Source of the DNA: Myotis daubentonii
Lineage: Eukaryota > Chordata > Mammalia > Chiroptera > Vespertilionidae
Assembly: GCF_963259705.1 (NCBI RefSeq)
Contig: NC_081840.1
Location: 153,262,282-153,326,281, forward strand
Reading direction: 5' to 3'
Length of the DNA stretch: 64,000 nt
Positions 10,977-21,550 of the stretch are shown one piece after another. Both the position numbers and the translations under genes were made by a program. Each line of letters starts with the position of its first letter. Position 1 is the stretch's first letter. A model generated the notes under the pieces. That model searched no databases, was not told the DNA's origin, and was given only the letters and a program-made list of their open reading frames with translations.

Positions 10977-11332
10977 AAACGATACATCTTTTAATAGAAG
11001 AGTTCCATTCCAGGTATTGCATGGTTTTACAGATGTTTTCACTTCCCTTCCTAGCAAACTTAACACATTAACCAACCTTTTTAATAATGAACCTAGGAAA
11101 CAAAGATAAATAAAAAATGATTCTATTTTAATGAGCAGGGGTAAGCAGTGGACCCTTTCCTCTCTCACCCATTTCCCCCAGTAAGAGAGCAACCAGTCTT
11201 TTTGGTTTCTATTTGCCAATAGCCAAGACCCTTGGAGAGAAATAAAGTGACTAGTGTCCGGAAGACCATTTTCAATTTGCCATTGGACAAATGCTGTCAA
11301 CCATCTATATAGGTTCCTGCATTAAAGCTGAA
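10977..11332. other. Unidentified insert within the older L1
   Basis: About 355 bp interrupt L1 ORF2 sequence. The block has no open frame that I recognise (the 108-codon minus frame has no known motif), no clear terminal repeats and no poly-A tail. It could be unique filler, a piece of an LTR element, or a segment carried in with the following L1. Confidence 0.4.
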
Positions 11333-11360
11333 TTCTTTTAAATTTATCTTTATTATTGAA

Positions 11361-11899
11361 CTAGTGGCCCAGTGCATGAAATTGGTGCACTCGGGGGGTG
11401 GGGGTCTCCCAGCCTGGCCTGTGTGCTCTCATAGTGCAGAAGCCCCACGATTAATCACCCCAAAGAGGTAGACCCCGCCCACCCATCCATGGCTCCTCGA
11501 TGGATTGCCCCAAAGAGGTAGGCCAGAGCCAGGGGTCCCGCCTTTGCGGTGCGCACAGGGCCATGGGACCCCCAGCAGAAGCTGCGTGGAGCAGCTGCTG
11601 GGACCTGCCTGCATGGCATGTGCCCAGAGTCAAGCCCCGCCTACCCTGGTGATGGATTGTGACATCATCACCGTGTGAAGGCATCACGGTGTGAGGGCAT
11701 GACGACCAACTATGTGCTATTATTAGTACAGTGGGGCCTTGACTTACAAGTTTAATTTGTTCTGAGACCGAGCTCCTTAAGGAGCTCATTAACTCAAATT
11801 ACTCTGTCAACTCAATGCAAAAAATCAGCTGAGAGACAGCTGGTATCTCAAAAAACTCATTAGTCAGGACACATGTAAGTCAAGGCCCCACTGTATAGA
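11361..11899 (-). mobile_element. Helitron interrupted by a MITE
   Basis: The minus-strand 3' end CTAG is at 11361-11364 (followed inward by the TGGCCCAGTGCATG hairpin zone). The 5' end is TCTATA at 11899, which continues as CTAATAATAGCAC on the far side of the MITE at 11729-11893. Removing the MITE restores a normal Helitron 5' end. Internal GC-rich sequence repeats a TTGCCCCAAAGAGGTAG motif. Confidence 0.88.
11729..11893. mobile_element. Mariner/Tigger-like MITE with TA target duplication
   Basis: The terminal inverted repeats are CAGTGGGGCCTTGACTTACA and its complement at the other end, flanked by TA on both sides (11727-11728 and 11894-11895). At 165 bp it has no transposase. The family is the same as 38952-39232, where it lies in the opposite orientation. 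It split the Helitron 5' end, so it is the youngest layer of this nest. Confidence 0.88.
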
Positions 11900-12286
11900 A
11901 CTTACAGATTTCCCTTTTTTTCTTCCATTGACCTTTCCCCCCCAACTCGCACCCCCTTTTCAGGCCTAAACTGCACAAGTGTCTGCTCATGGGTTATGCA
12001 TATATGCATATAAATTCTTTGGTTAATCTCTTCCTGCCCAAACCCTTTCCTTTGAAACTAATCAGCCTGTTGAATGCTTCAGTGTCTCTGGATCTATTTT
12101 GTCAGTTTATTTATTTATTTTTTCATTAGATTCCACATTATAAGTGAAATTATGTCACACTTGTCTTTCCCTGTTTTGTTTTGTTTCTGACACTATATCA
12201 TCTATTTCCATTCTCACCTTAATTTCCCTCCTTCTACTCACTTTAGGTTTTTTTTCCCCTAGATTCTTGGGTGTATGTTTTTTTCT

Positions 12287-12515
12287 GTTTTTTTTTTTTT
12301 AAATCTTTTATTTATTTAAAATCTTTTATTCATTTCAGAGAGAGGAAGGGAGAGGGAGAAGGAGAGAGAGAGACATTAATGATGTGAGAGAATCATTGCT
12401 CGGCTGCCTCCTATAGGGATTGAGCCGCAACACAGACATGTGCTCTGTCTGGAATCAAAATGTGACCTCCTGGTTCATAGGTCAATGCTCAACCACTGAC
12501 CCACACCAGCCAGGC
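12287..12515 (-). mobile_element. VES-type SINE
   Basis: The antisense copy has a poly-T tail at the left, a GAGAGAGGAAGGGAGAGGG body, and a head with GACCTCCTGGTTCATAGGTC and CAACCACTGACCCACACC. The head belongs to the subfamily with a 'cctatgaaccaggaggtc' B-box region. It is inserted in the older L1. Confidence 0.85.
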
Positions 12516-13050
12516 TTCCTATTTCTTGAGGTACCTCTGTAACTTGTGAATTTTCCTCTTGGAACTGCATTGGCTGTGTCCCATAGACTTGGGATCCTTA
12601 TGTTTTTATTTTTATTTGTTTCAAGATATCTTTTGATTTTTTTTTCTTGATCTCCTTAATCCATTCATTATTTAGTAGCATGTTGCTTAGCCTCCGTGTG
12701 GGTGTGTATTTTTTAGGTTTCTTTTTCTAATTTATTTCTAGTTTTATACCATTGTGAGAAGAGATGATGCTTGGTATGATTTCAATCTTCTTAAATTTAT
12801 TGAGACTAGTTTTGTGGCCTAACATGTGATCTACCTTGGAATATGTTCCATGTGTAGTTGAAAATGCATATTCTGCTGCTTTTAGGTGAAATCTTCTAAA
12901 AATATCAAATCCATCTGGTCTGATGTGTCATTTAAGGTTGTTTTCTTGATGATTTTCTCTCTGGATGATCTATCCATTGACTTTGGTAGGGTGTTAAAGT
13001 TCCCTACTATGACGGTATTACAGTTGATTTCTCCATTTATGTCTGTATGT

Positions 13051-13365
13051 TTTAGAAATCACATAAAGGGATTTCAATATCAGGCAGCAAGAGATAAATT
13101 AATTGCCTTAAAGCAGACAGGAATCTAAGAATATAAGGTAAAATGAGAAAAAAGCAGTATTTTATTTTGCCATGAAAATTAACTCACCTACCCTAAATAT
13201 GTATTTCAGTATTTGTTTTTTTTCCTCTTAGATTTAAGATGTAATGAGGCATGGTTATTTAAAATGTTTATTTTAAATACTATTATTTTAAAGTATTAAC
13301 AGCAAACTATCCCAGAAGTGAGGGCTTTGATGTAGGTATTGATCAAGTCACATTCTATCACAAAG
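13051..13365. other. Unassigned sequence
   Basis: AT-rich; nothing recognised. The 80-codon frame ending at 13128 starts in L1 sequence and has no known motif beyond it. Confidence 0.4.
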
Positions 13366-13570
13366 ACCAGCAAATTTTCTGTAAAGGGCCAAGTGAGAAA
13401 TAGTCTAGGCATTGCAGCTATCTGGTCACCTCTGTCCCAACATCTCAACTCTGTCCTGGTGAAAGAGCAGTTGTGGATAACACATAAGTGAATGATGCAG
13501 TGTTGTTGCAACACATTGTTCATTAGTGCACTTAGCAGGCCAGATATGCTTTTCAGGCCATAGTTTCTTA
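13366..13570 (+). mobile_element. Ancient hAT-type MER element, decayed
   Basis: The stretch ACCAGCAAATTTTCTGTAAA, then GGGCCAAGTGAGAAATAGTC, ending CAGGCCATAGTTTCT, follows the layout of an old non-autonomous hAT repeat found across mammals (its consensus starts CAGGGGTCGGCAAACT). The terminal repeats have decayed. The exact family name is not certain. Confidence 0.6.
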
Positions 13571-14623
13571 TTTTATTGTTGGTTCTTCAAATAATTAGAC
13601 ACCATATGCTTTAAAATCATCTGCATTCTTAGGGCTGGATCCAGTTCACTTTTTTTAATTTAAATTTTTAAGCATTACCTAAGTCTTCTTTTTCTCCCAT
13701 TGACTTCTCCCTGGCCACCCCCACCCCCGCAGCACATGCCCTCAGCCTCCCACTGTCTGTGACCATTGGTTATGCTCATGTGCATTCATTCAAGTCCTTT
13801 GGTTGATCTCTTACCCTCTCACCCCACACCTTCCCTCATAGGTTGGACAGTCTGTTCCATGCTTCATTGTCTCTCGTTTTTGTTCATTAGTTTATGTTGT
13901 TCATTATATTCCACAAATGAGTGAGATCATGTGATATTTATCTTTATCCAACTGGCTTATTTCACTTAGCGTAATGCTCTCCAGTTCCATCCATGCTGTT
14001 GCAAATGGTAAGAATTCCTTCTTTTTTACAGCAGCATAGTATTCCATTGTGTATATGTACCACAGTTTTCTAATCCACTCATCTACTGATGAGCACCTAG
14101 GCTCTTTACAAATTTTAGCTATGGTATATTGTGCTGCTATGAATATAGGGGTGCATATATCCTTTCTGATTGGTATTTCTGTTTTCATCGGCTATATTCC
14201 TAGAAATGGGAGTACTAGGTCAATGGAAGTTCTATTTTTAATTTTTTGAGGAAATGCCATACTGTTTTCCACAGTGGCTGCACCATTCCCATCAGCAGTG
14301 TAAGAGGGTTTCTTTTTTGTCTGCATCCTCGCCAGCACTTGTCATTTGTTGATGACAGCCATTCTGACAGGTGTGAGATGGTAGTTCATTGTTGCTTTAA
14401 TTTGCATCTCTCAGATGATTAGTGACTTTGAGCATGTTTTCATGTCTGTTGGCCTTCTGTATGTCCTCTTCGAAAAGTGTCTATTTAGGTCCTTTGCCCA
14501 TTTTTTTATTGGATTGTTTATCTTCCTTTTGTTAAGTTGTATGAGTTCCCTATAAATTTGGAGATTAAACCCTTATCGGAGATAACATTTGCAAATATGT
14601 TCTACCATGCAGTGGGCTTTCTT

Positions 14624-14839
14624 TTTTTAAATATATTTTATTGATTTTTACAGAGAGGAAGGGAGAGGGATAGAGAGTTAGAAACATCAATGAGAGAGAA
14701 ACATCGATCAATGCCTCCTGCACACTCCCTACTGGGGATGTTCCCGCAACCAAGGTACATGCCCTTCACTGGAATTGAACCTGGGACCCTTGAGTCCGCA
14801 GGCTGATGCTCTATCCACTGAGCCAAACCAGTTAGGGCT
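14624..14839 (-). mobile_element. VES-type SINE in L1
   Basis: The antisense SINE has an A-rich tail at the left and a head ending AGCCAAACCAGTTAGGGC. Perfect 15-bp target duplications GCAGTGGGCTTTCTT flank it (14609-14623 and 14840-14854). It is inserted in ORF2 sequence of the L1 13648-16967. Confidence 0.93.
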
Positions 14840-15384
14840 GCAGTGGGCTTTCTTGTTGTTTTGTTGATGGTTTCTTTTTTTTTTTTTTTGCTGTGCAGAA
14901 GCCTTTTATTTTGATGTAGTCCCATTTGTTTATTTTCTCCTTAGTTTCCATTGCCCTAGGAGCTGTTTTGGTAAAGATATATTGCTACAACAAATGCCTG
15001 CTATTTTGCTGTCTGTGGCTTTTTCTCAGATTTTTATTGTTTCCCATCTTACATTTAAGTCTTTTATCCGTTTTGAGTTTATTTTTGTGTATGGTGTAAG
15101 TTGGTGGTCTAGTTTCATTTCTTTTGTATGTATCTGCCTAATTTTCCCAACACCATTTGTTGAAGAGACTGTCTTGACTCCATTGTATGTTCTTGCCTCC
15201 TTTGTCAAATATTAATTGAGCAAAATGGCTTGGGTCAATTTCCAGGTTTTCTGTTCTGTTCCATTGGTCTATATGTCTGTTCTTGTGCCAGTACCAGGCA
15301 GTTTGAGAACAGTGGCTTTGTGGTATAGCGTGATATCTGGTACTGTGATCCCTCCAACTTTGTTCTTTCTCAAGATTGCTGCAG

Positions 15385-16761
15385 CTATTTGAGGTCTTTT
15401 TTTATTCCATTTGAATTTTGGAGAGTATGTTCTAGAGCTTTGAAGTATGCTGTTGGAATTTTAATGGGGATTGCATTGAATCTATAGATTGCTTTGGGTA
15501 GTATGGACATTTTAATGATTATTCTACCAATCCATGAATACGGTATATTCTTCCATTTGTTTATGTCATCCTCTATCTCCTTTTCCAGTGTCTTGTGATT
15601 TTCTGAGTACAGGTGTTTTACCTCCTTGGTTAAATTTATTCCAAGGTATCTTAATTTTTTGTTGTAATGGTAAATGGGATTGTTTTGTTTTGTTTTTAGT
15701 TTCTCTTTTTGTGAGTTCATTTCCTATAATAATAAAAGCATAATATGCTAATTAAACCAGACAACCGAATGACCTTCTGGACACCATTCTGGACGTCCTT
15801 CCAGATGAAGCCATGGTGGTGGGGGCCAAGACAGAAGTGGTTAGGGGTGATGAGGCAGGCAGGCAGGCAGAGTGGTTAAGGGTGATGAGGCAGGCAGGTG
15901 AGTTGTTAAGGGCAATGAGGCAGGCAGACAGAGTGATTTGGGATGATCAGGCAGATAGACAGGTAAGTGGTTAGGAGCCAGCAATCCCGGATTGCTAGAT
16001 GGATATCCGACTGCCAGGAATCAGGCCTAAACTGGCAGTTGGACATCCTCTGAGAGGTCCCAGATTGTGAGAGGTTGCAGGCCAGGCTGAGGGAAACCCC
16101 CCGCCTATGCATGAGTTTCATGCACTGGGCCTCTAGTTGGTGTATAAAAAAAGCCATAGATTTATGGGTGTTAATTTTGTATCCTGCTACACTGCCAAAT
16201 TCATTTATAAATTCTGGTAGTTTTTTGATGGAGTCTTTAGGGTTTTCCATGTACAATATCATGTCATCTGTGAATAATGACAATTTTACTTCTTTTCCAA
16301 TTTGGATGAATTTTATTTCTTCTTCTTGTCTGATCTCTATGGCTAGCACTTCCAGTACTATGTCGAATAGGAATGGCGAAAGTGGGCATCCCTGTCTTGT
16401 TCCTGCTTTTTGAAGAGATTTTAGTTTTTGCTCATTGAGTATGCTGTTGACTGTAGGTTTGTCATATAAGGCTTTTATTATGTTGAGGTATGATTCCTCT
16501 ATTCCCACTTTGCTGAGAGTTTTTAATCAGGAAAGGGTGTTGGATTTTGCCAAATGCCTTTTCTGCATCAATTGATATGATTATGTGATTTATGTCTCTC
16601 AATTTGTTTATGTGATGTATCACGTTTATTGATTTGCAGATATTGTACCAGCCTTGCATCCATGGAATAAATCCCACTTGGTCACGGTGTATGATCTTTC
16701 TAATGTAATGCTGGATCCAATTTGCTAGAATTTTATGGAATATTTTAGCATTTATGTTCAT
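15385..16761 (-). pseudogene. L1 ORF2 reverse transcriptase remnant
   Basis: Minus-strand blocks carry the RT domain: 16462-16761 ([20 protein letters not shown], then [10 protein letters not shown]) and 15906-16508, which contains the catalytic [10 protein letters not shown] motif (FTDDM at 16260-16274) with both aspartates present. A frameshift separates these two blocks. The Helitron 15722-16136 cuts the frame after ...[11 protein letters not shown]. Block 15385-15720 continues the L1 beyond it. The endonuclease domain and ORF1 are missing, so it is not functional. Confidence 0.9.
15722..16136 (+). mobile_element. Helitron inserted in L1 RT sequence
   Basis: It starts TCCTATAATAATAAAAGCAT at 15722 and ends with a hairpin and GGGCCTCTAG at 16136, between A and T. 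The interior has two or three copies of a GTGGTTAGGGGTGATGAGGC unit, each followed by (GGCA)n. The minus-strand L1 reading frame runs on into the Helitron for about 75 codons, which is chance readthrough. Confidence 0.92.
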
Positions 16762-16978
16762 GAGAGATATTGGCCTGTAATTCTCTTTCTTTGTAGTGTC
16801 TTTATCTGGTTTTGGGATTAGGGTACTGCTGGCTTCATAGAAAGAGCTTGGAAGTGTTCCTTCCTCTTGAATTTTTTGGAATAGTCTGAGAGGGATAGGT
16901 TTTAGTTCTTCTTTGAATGTTTGGTAAACTCCCCTGTGAAGCTATCTGGCCCCAGGCTTTTGTTTTTGGATCCAGTTC

Positions 16979-18345
16979 TTATTCTGAGTGAACATTATAA
17001 ATAAGAGAATGTTTTATTTAAGGGAAAAAAATGCGAACATAAAATTATTTAAGAAAATAGTTAAGTTTATAAATAAAATCATACTGCATAACCCAATCAT
17101 GGAATCTACTAAAGGCAAATGTTTGTCTTCTCATTTAACATTTTTTCCTGAAATTTTTGGTTGGATACTTTTTTATCTCATTTACAATAAAAATTTCTAT
17201 CTTGTGACTAGAAAGCTTCCTCTTCTAATGTGGTTGATAAAAGTTTATTTTCTCATTATTAATTCTTTAAAAAGCATCTTTCAGATCTTATAAGTGTTAT
17301 ATTGGTAATGCCCTGAAAATATTTCTGGACTGTTATTAATTTCTTTTAAAAAATCCATAGCATCAATTTTATGAGTCATAGGATTTGAACATGACCTCCA
17401 TAGACTAGATTCTGCCTTTCTACATTTCAGACCTGTGTCTCCTTCATGACATGTCCTTGCCTGTGCCAGCATAGTACATACACCTATTACAGGTTATCCC
17501 TGGTCCTGCCTTAGTGAGTGAATCAGCATAGGGAAAAACAGGCAGTGGACTGATTCTGGTAACCATCCCACCTCAGGAAGCCTGCCTGTATAACCAAATT
17601 CTGTACAGACATGACTGCTCATAAATCACAGAGCCCTGTCCCACTAAAACCAAACTGCACAATCAACAACTCAGGTTCTGCCAACTAAATCCTCAAAGCG
17701 CAATGGCCCTCCAAAGTCCCTACATAAAGGAAATGTGAGTATTGTTATTTTCATGGCAATATACTTACATGAAGTTAATACAAATCTGTTTTCCTTTTAA
17801 TAGGACATAATTGGAAACATTAATTATATTACCAAGGCTTTGACTAGAATGTTATATTCGAGTTGTTCATAGAGTCAGAGATAACCATACAGCTCTGAGG
17901 CACTACAGTTGACTTTATGGAGCCAATAGCCCTTGGAAAAATCAGCCTCGTGCCTTGCATACAGAGTTACCAGGTGAGTAAGGAAGGGCACTTCTTGGCA
18001 GTCCCGAGGACCTTAGGATATTTTGGGGACCTGAGGCCAAGAGGAATTCACTCAAATCTATAGATGTTTCAGGAAAAGTCTGCTGGCAAGTCCTTGGTTC
18101 TTCTACAGCCCCGACAAAGGGAGATGAAATACCAGGAAAGTCACATTCAAACAAACAATGCTTATATATCAGTCTTGAAGAAAAGTTAAAACATTTTGTT
18201 TTTACAGATTTCAAAAAATATTTGGTCAGTGTGCACATTGCCAAGGCATCTCCCAGGGCCTTAGAAGAGGATGATGAAATAAGGGGTCCCTGAAGTTGAA
18301 GCTTCATTAGCTTCATGGTAGTCATGTTCAGATTTCCTTAAAAAT
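16979..18345. other. Unassigned mostly unique sequence
   Basis: No gene, RNA or clear repeat is visible. The longest frame (17942-18325, minus, 127 codons) has no recognisable domain and no visible splice or promoter context. The region looks like ordinary intergenic or intronic DNA. Confidence 0.5.
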
Positions 18346-18425
18346 GGAGCCCTCAGTCCCACCCTAACCAACTGAATGGAGATTTCTGGGAGGTGGGAGT
18401 GAGGCTCTATACTTCTAACATGCTG
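18346..18425 (+). mobile_element. MER5A-like fragment
   Basis: AACCAACTGAATGGAGATTT, then GGGAGGTGGGAGTGAGGCTC and ACTTCTAACATGCTGACC, follows the central part of the MER5A consensus (CTGAATCAGAAACTCTGGGG-type). It is a short, diverged hAT-Charlie-derived fragment. Confidence 0.5.
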
Positions 18426-19119
18426 ACCCTTCCAAAATGGCCCAGAAGCTCTGTGTAATGTCAGGACAAAATGCTTTCCCTAGCACATCAACAGTGCTGG
18501 GCTGCTCCTCTTCTGCCAGGGTCAATGAAAATCTTTTCAAAAACCAGGGATGTGTCTACTTCCAGAAGATCACTCAAGCATTGCAATTTATCTCAGGTTT
18601 GAACCAAGTAAACTATTTGTATGTAAGGGGTACCGGCTTGTATTTATTCAGTGAGTATAACAGATGCTAAGAGCTTATTTGTAATGCCTGTAAGTTTATC
18701 TTAGCATTTAGTAATAACAACGAATTTTTATTCATGATTTAAAATTTCAAAAATAGATTTAAACTTCATTGAGCAATTATTAAATGCACACATACAGAGT
18801 ATTTTTTTGGTCACAGGGATAGACAGAGAAAAGCATTGTTGGTATGTGGGGCTTTGCAATACTCACTAGTTATTAAATAATTGAATTGAGTAATTTGAGC
18901 ATAAAACATCGATTCAAGAGATTCACTGCCAAATTGCAACAGCCCCGGGATATCTGCCCTTCTAATCCTAGTCACCTTCTCCATAATCCATATCTTATTT
19001 CAAAGAGATGAGTGCAAATTAAGCATTTATTCTGGGACCTGAGCCATTTTTGATGATGTCATAGAGCAAGTATCGATGTGTCTGTTTGAGACTTATATCT
19101 TACTTCATATAAGGAAAGC

Positions 19120-19290
19120 CATTTCCTAAGCACTTTACAAACATGAACTTATTGATTCCTTGTTGCAGTGCTGTAAGATAACTATGTTTATTATGTTTCA
19201 CAGATGTGTGAAGTATGGCAAGGCTACAGAGCTTCCTAAGTGCACCCAGCTAGAATATAGCGAAATTCACACTGATGGTTCTGGGTACGT
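19120..19290 (+). mobile_element. MIR SINE, ancient
   Basis: TAAGCACTTTACAAACATGA, then ATTATGTTTCACAGATGTGT and CACCCAGCTAGAATATAG match the core and 3' half of the mammalian-wide MIR consensus in order. Divergence is high, as expected for its age. Confidence 0.75.
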
Positions 19291-20989
19291 GGTTCCAGAT
19301 GTTCAGTTCTCCACCATCTATGACATTGATCTCATATGTGTACACACAGATCTAAGCATGGGGAGGATGCAAATCCCAGTATTTGAATTATGCAGATGAG
19401 TAAGAATTTTTATTTGACCCTGGGTTGCTTAAATTCTCCAATAATCATAACATCGTCACTTTGCTCACCAATACCCTTTTTAAATATGGTGGTAGTTTGG
19501 ACTTTAAAAATAAACACTGGCTGGCCCATTTTGGCCATGTGGAAATTTCTTATTCTCACTGAACATTAGTTAACTTCATTGTTGAACTTTCTGGACATTA
19601 GCACATAGTTCATGAGCTGATAGGGAGATGAAATGAAGTGATGGATAAATGCTTCTAAACATGGAGCTGTCTGGGGTAGATGGCCACGCACAGTAGCTAT
19701 CCTCACTACTCATGCAGTGCATTCCTGTCATTCACCATAGATGGCTTAAGTCATTACAGGACTATTTTTAAATGCCCCGTTCCTTTCAAATATCTTCCCC
19801 ATCCATAACTTGCAAGTGCTCCTTTAACTTTTAATCTTTTTCAACACTTTTTGACCTGGCCTGTGTTTGTGTTTTCTCACCATAAATCATCTCTATCTAA
19901 GAGAAGCCTCTCATCAGTCAAGGTCTCGTTGCATTTCTACTCCCCCAAGGTTCCTCCAATTTCCGAGGATTAGAGCTAGAATCGCCTGAGAGCATGTAGA
20001 TAGTTCAATAAACTGCTTAAAAAAACAATCCTGCCCTTCTCACACAATCCGCTCTGTGGCCTTCATTTCTGCACGGTTGTTATCCCAATCAATACTGGTA
20101 TCTCAGTAATTAAAGGCTCCCAGGTTCAGACATTGGGCCTTCTTGCTGGCTCCCCTTATCTGCAGAAACACGGCCTCATACATTTGCTTCAGCTGTCCTT
20201 GACTCTCCAGCTGCCATCAACAATTACATTGCCATTTTTTATTCCAAATCGACTGCTGTGTCAGGTGAACTATTTAAATGATCTTTGCTCATACTATCAT
20301 TACTGTGGCCCACCCTAATAATATTTGACAGCACCATTTGGTTTGTATTTCTTATCTTGGTACTAAGCTGAATTCCCTTCCACTTGTCATAAATCTTTGC
20401 TGGATAAATAAGTACATCCCATTGAATTATGTTTACCCATCTGTTAGTGTCCTGACAGGGCGGCTCTGGAAAACCCCTCATGGCTGCAGAGGCTTCTGCT
20501 CTAACTCCACCCTTCTGATGATCGATATCTGCACTAAAAATGAGAAATTCAGTCAAGCACAGACATGACTGCACATAGATGAATATGTGATCTTACAGAT
20601 ATCCCAAAGAATTATAAAAATAAACTGCCTTACTTTACATCTGGTGGAGAAAGCCAATCCTGTAGCTGTACTTAGGTAATAAGGAGATCTTTGATTTGTC
20701 AAGCCCTGTACGGAGCTGAAAAATAATTTAGATACATTTTCTCAGACCTCTTCACTCACTGACGCTGGATGCTTTGCTAAAAATTATGCAAGACGGCAGG
20801 ATTTGACTGACTCTTACAGAGGTAAAGATTCTGTTTCTACATTCCTAAGAGTCCACAGGCAGGAGAATTGTGGAAGGGGTAAGTTAAGGAGAAAACAGAA
20901 ATAAAAACAGAAAAGCAATGTAGTTTCAGTCAAGCCTGTCATGAGAGTAGAAAAAGGCCTCAGTAATAGCATTGTCAACAATTGCCCAC
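19291..20989. other. Unassigned mostly unique sequence
   Basis: I see no supportable gene. Faint MIR-like wording near 19610-19690 (GATGAAATGAAGTGATGG) is too diverged to call. Frames of 60-111 codons here have no recognisable product. Confidence 0.45.
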
Positions 20990-21125
20990 CCCGCCCCCCA
21001 CCACCACCACTATGAACAACCACTAAATACTACCATCACCATCAACCAGCACCCTGTCACCATCAACCACTGACATCCATAGCCCACCACCAACAAAAAT
21101 CAACAAAACCAGTAACCACCACTTA
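20990..21125. repeat. Degenerate ACC/CAA-rich low-complexity tract
   Basis: About 135 bp are dominated by ACC, CCA and CAA triplets (CCACCACCACCACTATGAAC, then CATCACCATCAACCAGCAC). It looks like a decayed trinucleotide repeat. Confidence 0.7.
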
Positions 21126-21357
21126 GCATCTAATGTAGGAGTTAATGAAAAATAGTACTTGTCAGGGAAGTCATGAGGCAGTAGAAAGATAGAATCAGGC
21201 CACTGAGGAGTCCCATTTTTAACAACCCAAGGTCATTCCCAAAGCTGATAAGCAGAATAAAAATCAGATTTGAAATTTCATGCACAGGAATTCATGAGCA
21301 ATAATATGAAGGTTATAACTATTTTTTGTGTGTGTTTTTTTGTCATTGTTGTTATTA

Positions 21358-21550
21358 TTAATCCTCACCCCAGGATATTTTTCCATTGATTTTTAGAGTG
21401 AGCAGAAGGAAGCAGGGAGAGACAGAGAAACATCTATGTGAGAGAGGTTGCCTCCTGCACACTCCCTGACTAGGTATGTGCTCTTGACTGGAATTAAACC
21501 CTTCAGCCCATGGACCGAAGGTCTATCCACTGAGACAAATCAGCTAGGGC
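21358..21550 (-). mobile_element. Older bat SINE (VES-related)
   Basis: AATCCTCACCCCAGGATATT at the left is the tail side of an older bat tRNA-SINE subfamily. The head reads TCTATCCACTGAGACAAATC, then AGCTAGGGC. It is more diverged than the VES copies with clean target duplications. A related copy lies at 49311-49551. Confidence 0.82.

Larger units (their letters stand above)
11333..12165 (-). mobile_element. Truncated L1 3' end carrying a Helitron
   Basis: TTTAAATTTATCTTTATTA is the L1 tail in antisense. The element is cut at 11360 by a Helitron and resumes at 11900 (ACTTACAGATTTCCC, later GGTTATGCATATATGCATAT). The L1 itself is about 300 bp and is 5'-truncated near 12165, inside the older L1. 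Confidence 0.75.
9245..13050 (-). mobile_element. Older antisense L1, split by later insertions
   Basis: It begins with an old L1 3' end in antisense (TTATAGTTGACATACAAAA, then the ORF2 C-terminus to about 10976). It resumes at about 12166-12286 and 12516-13050 with ORF2 endonuclease-side sequence (GTTGCTTAGCCTCCGTGTG, TGTGATCTACCTTGGAATAT). Three later blocks interrupt it: 10977-11332 (unknown), 11333-12165 (L1 with Helitron) and 12287-12515 (SINE). Coding is decayed throughout. Confidence 0.8.
13648..16967 (-). mobile_element. 5'-truncated antisense L1 with clear target duplications
   Basis: Target duplications GGATCCAGTTC lie at 13637-13647 and 16968-16978. The L1 runs from its 3' tail through the ORF2 C-terminus and RT domain, then is 5'-truncated. 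It is split by a SINE (14624-14839) and a Helitron (15722-16136). Net L1 length is about 2.7 kb. The coding frame is largely continuous in blocks, which implies a moderate age. Confidence 0.92.

Noticed and set aside
17942..18325. 127-codon minus-strand frame
   Set aside because: No motif or context. It was considered as an exon, but no convincing splice sites frame it.
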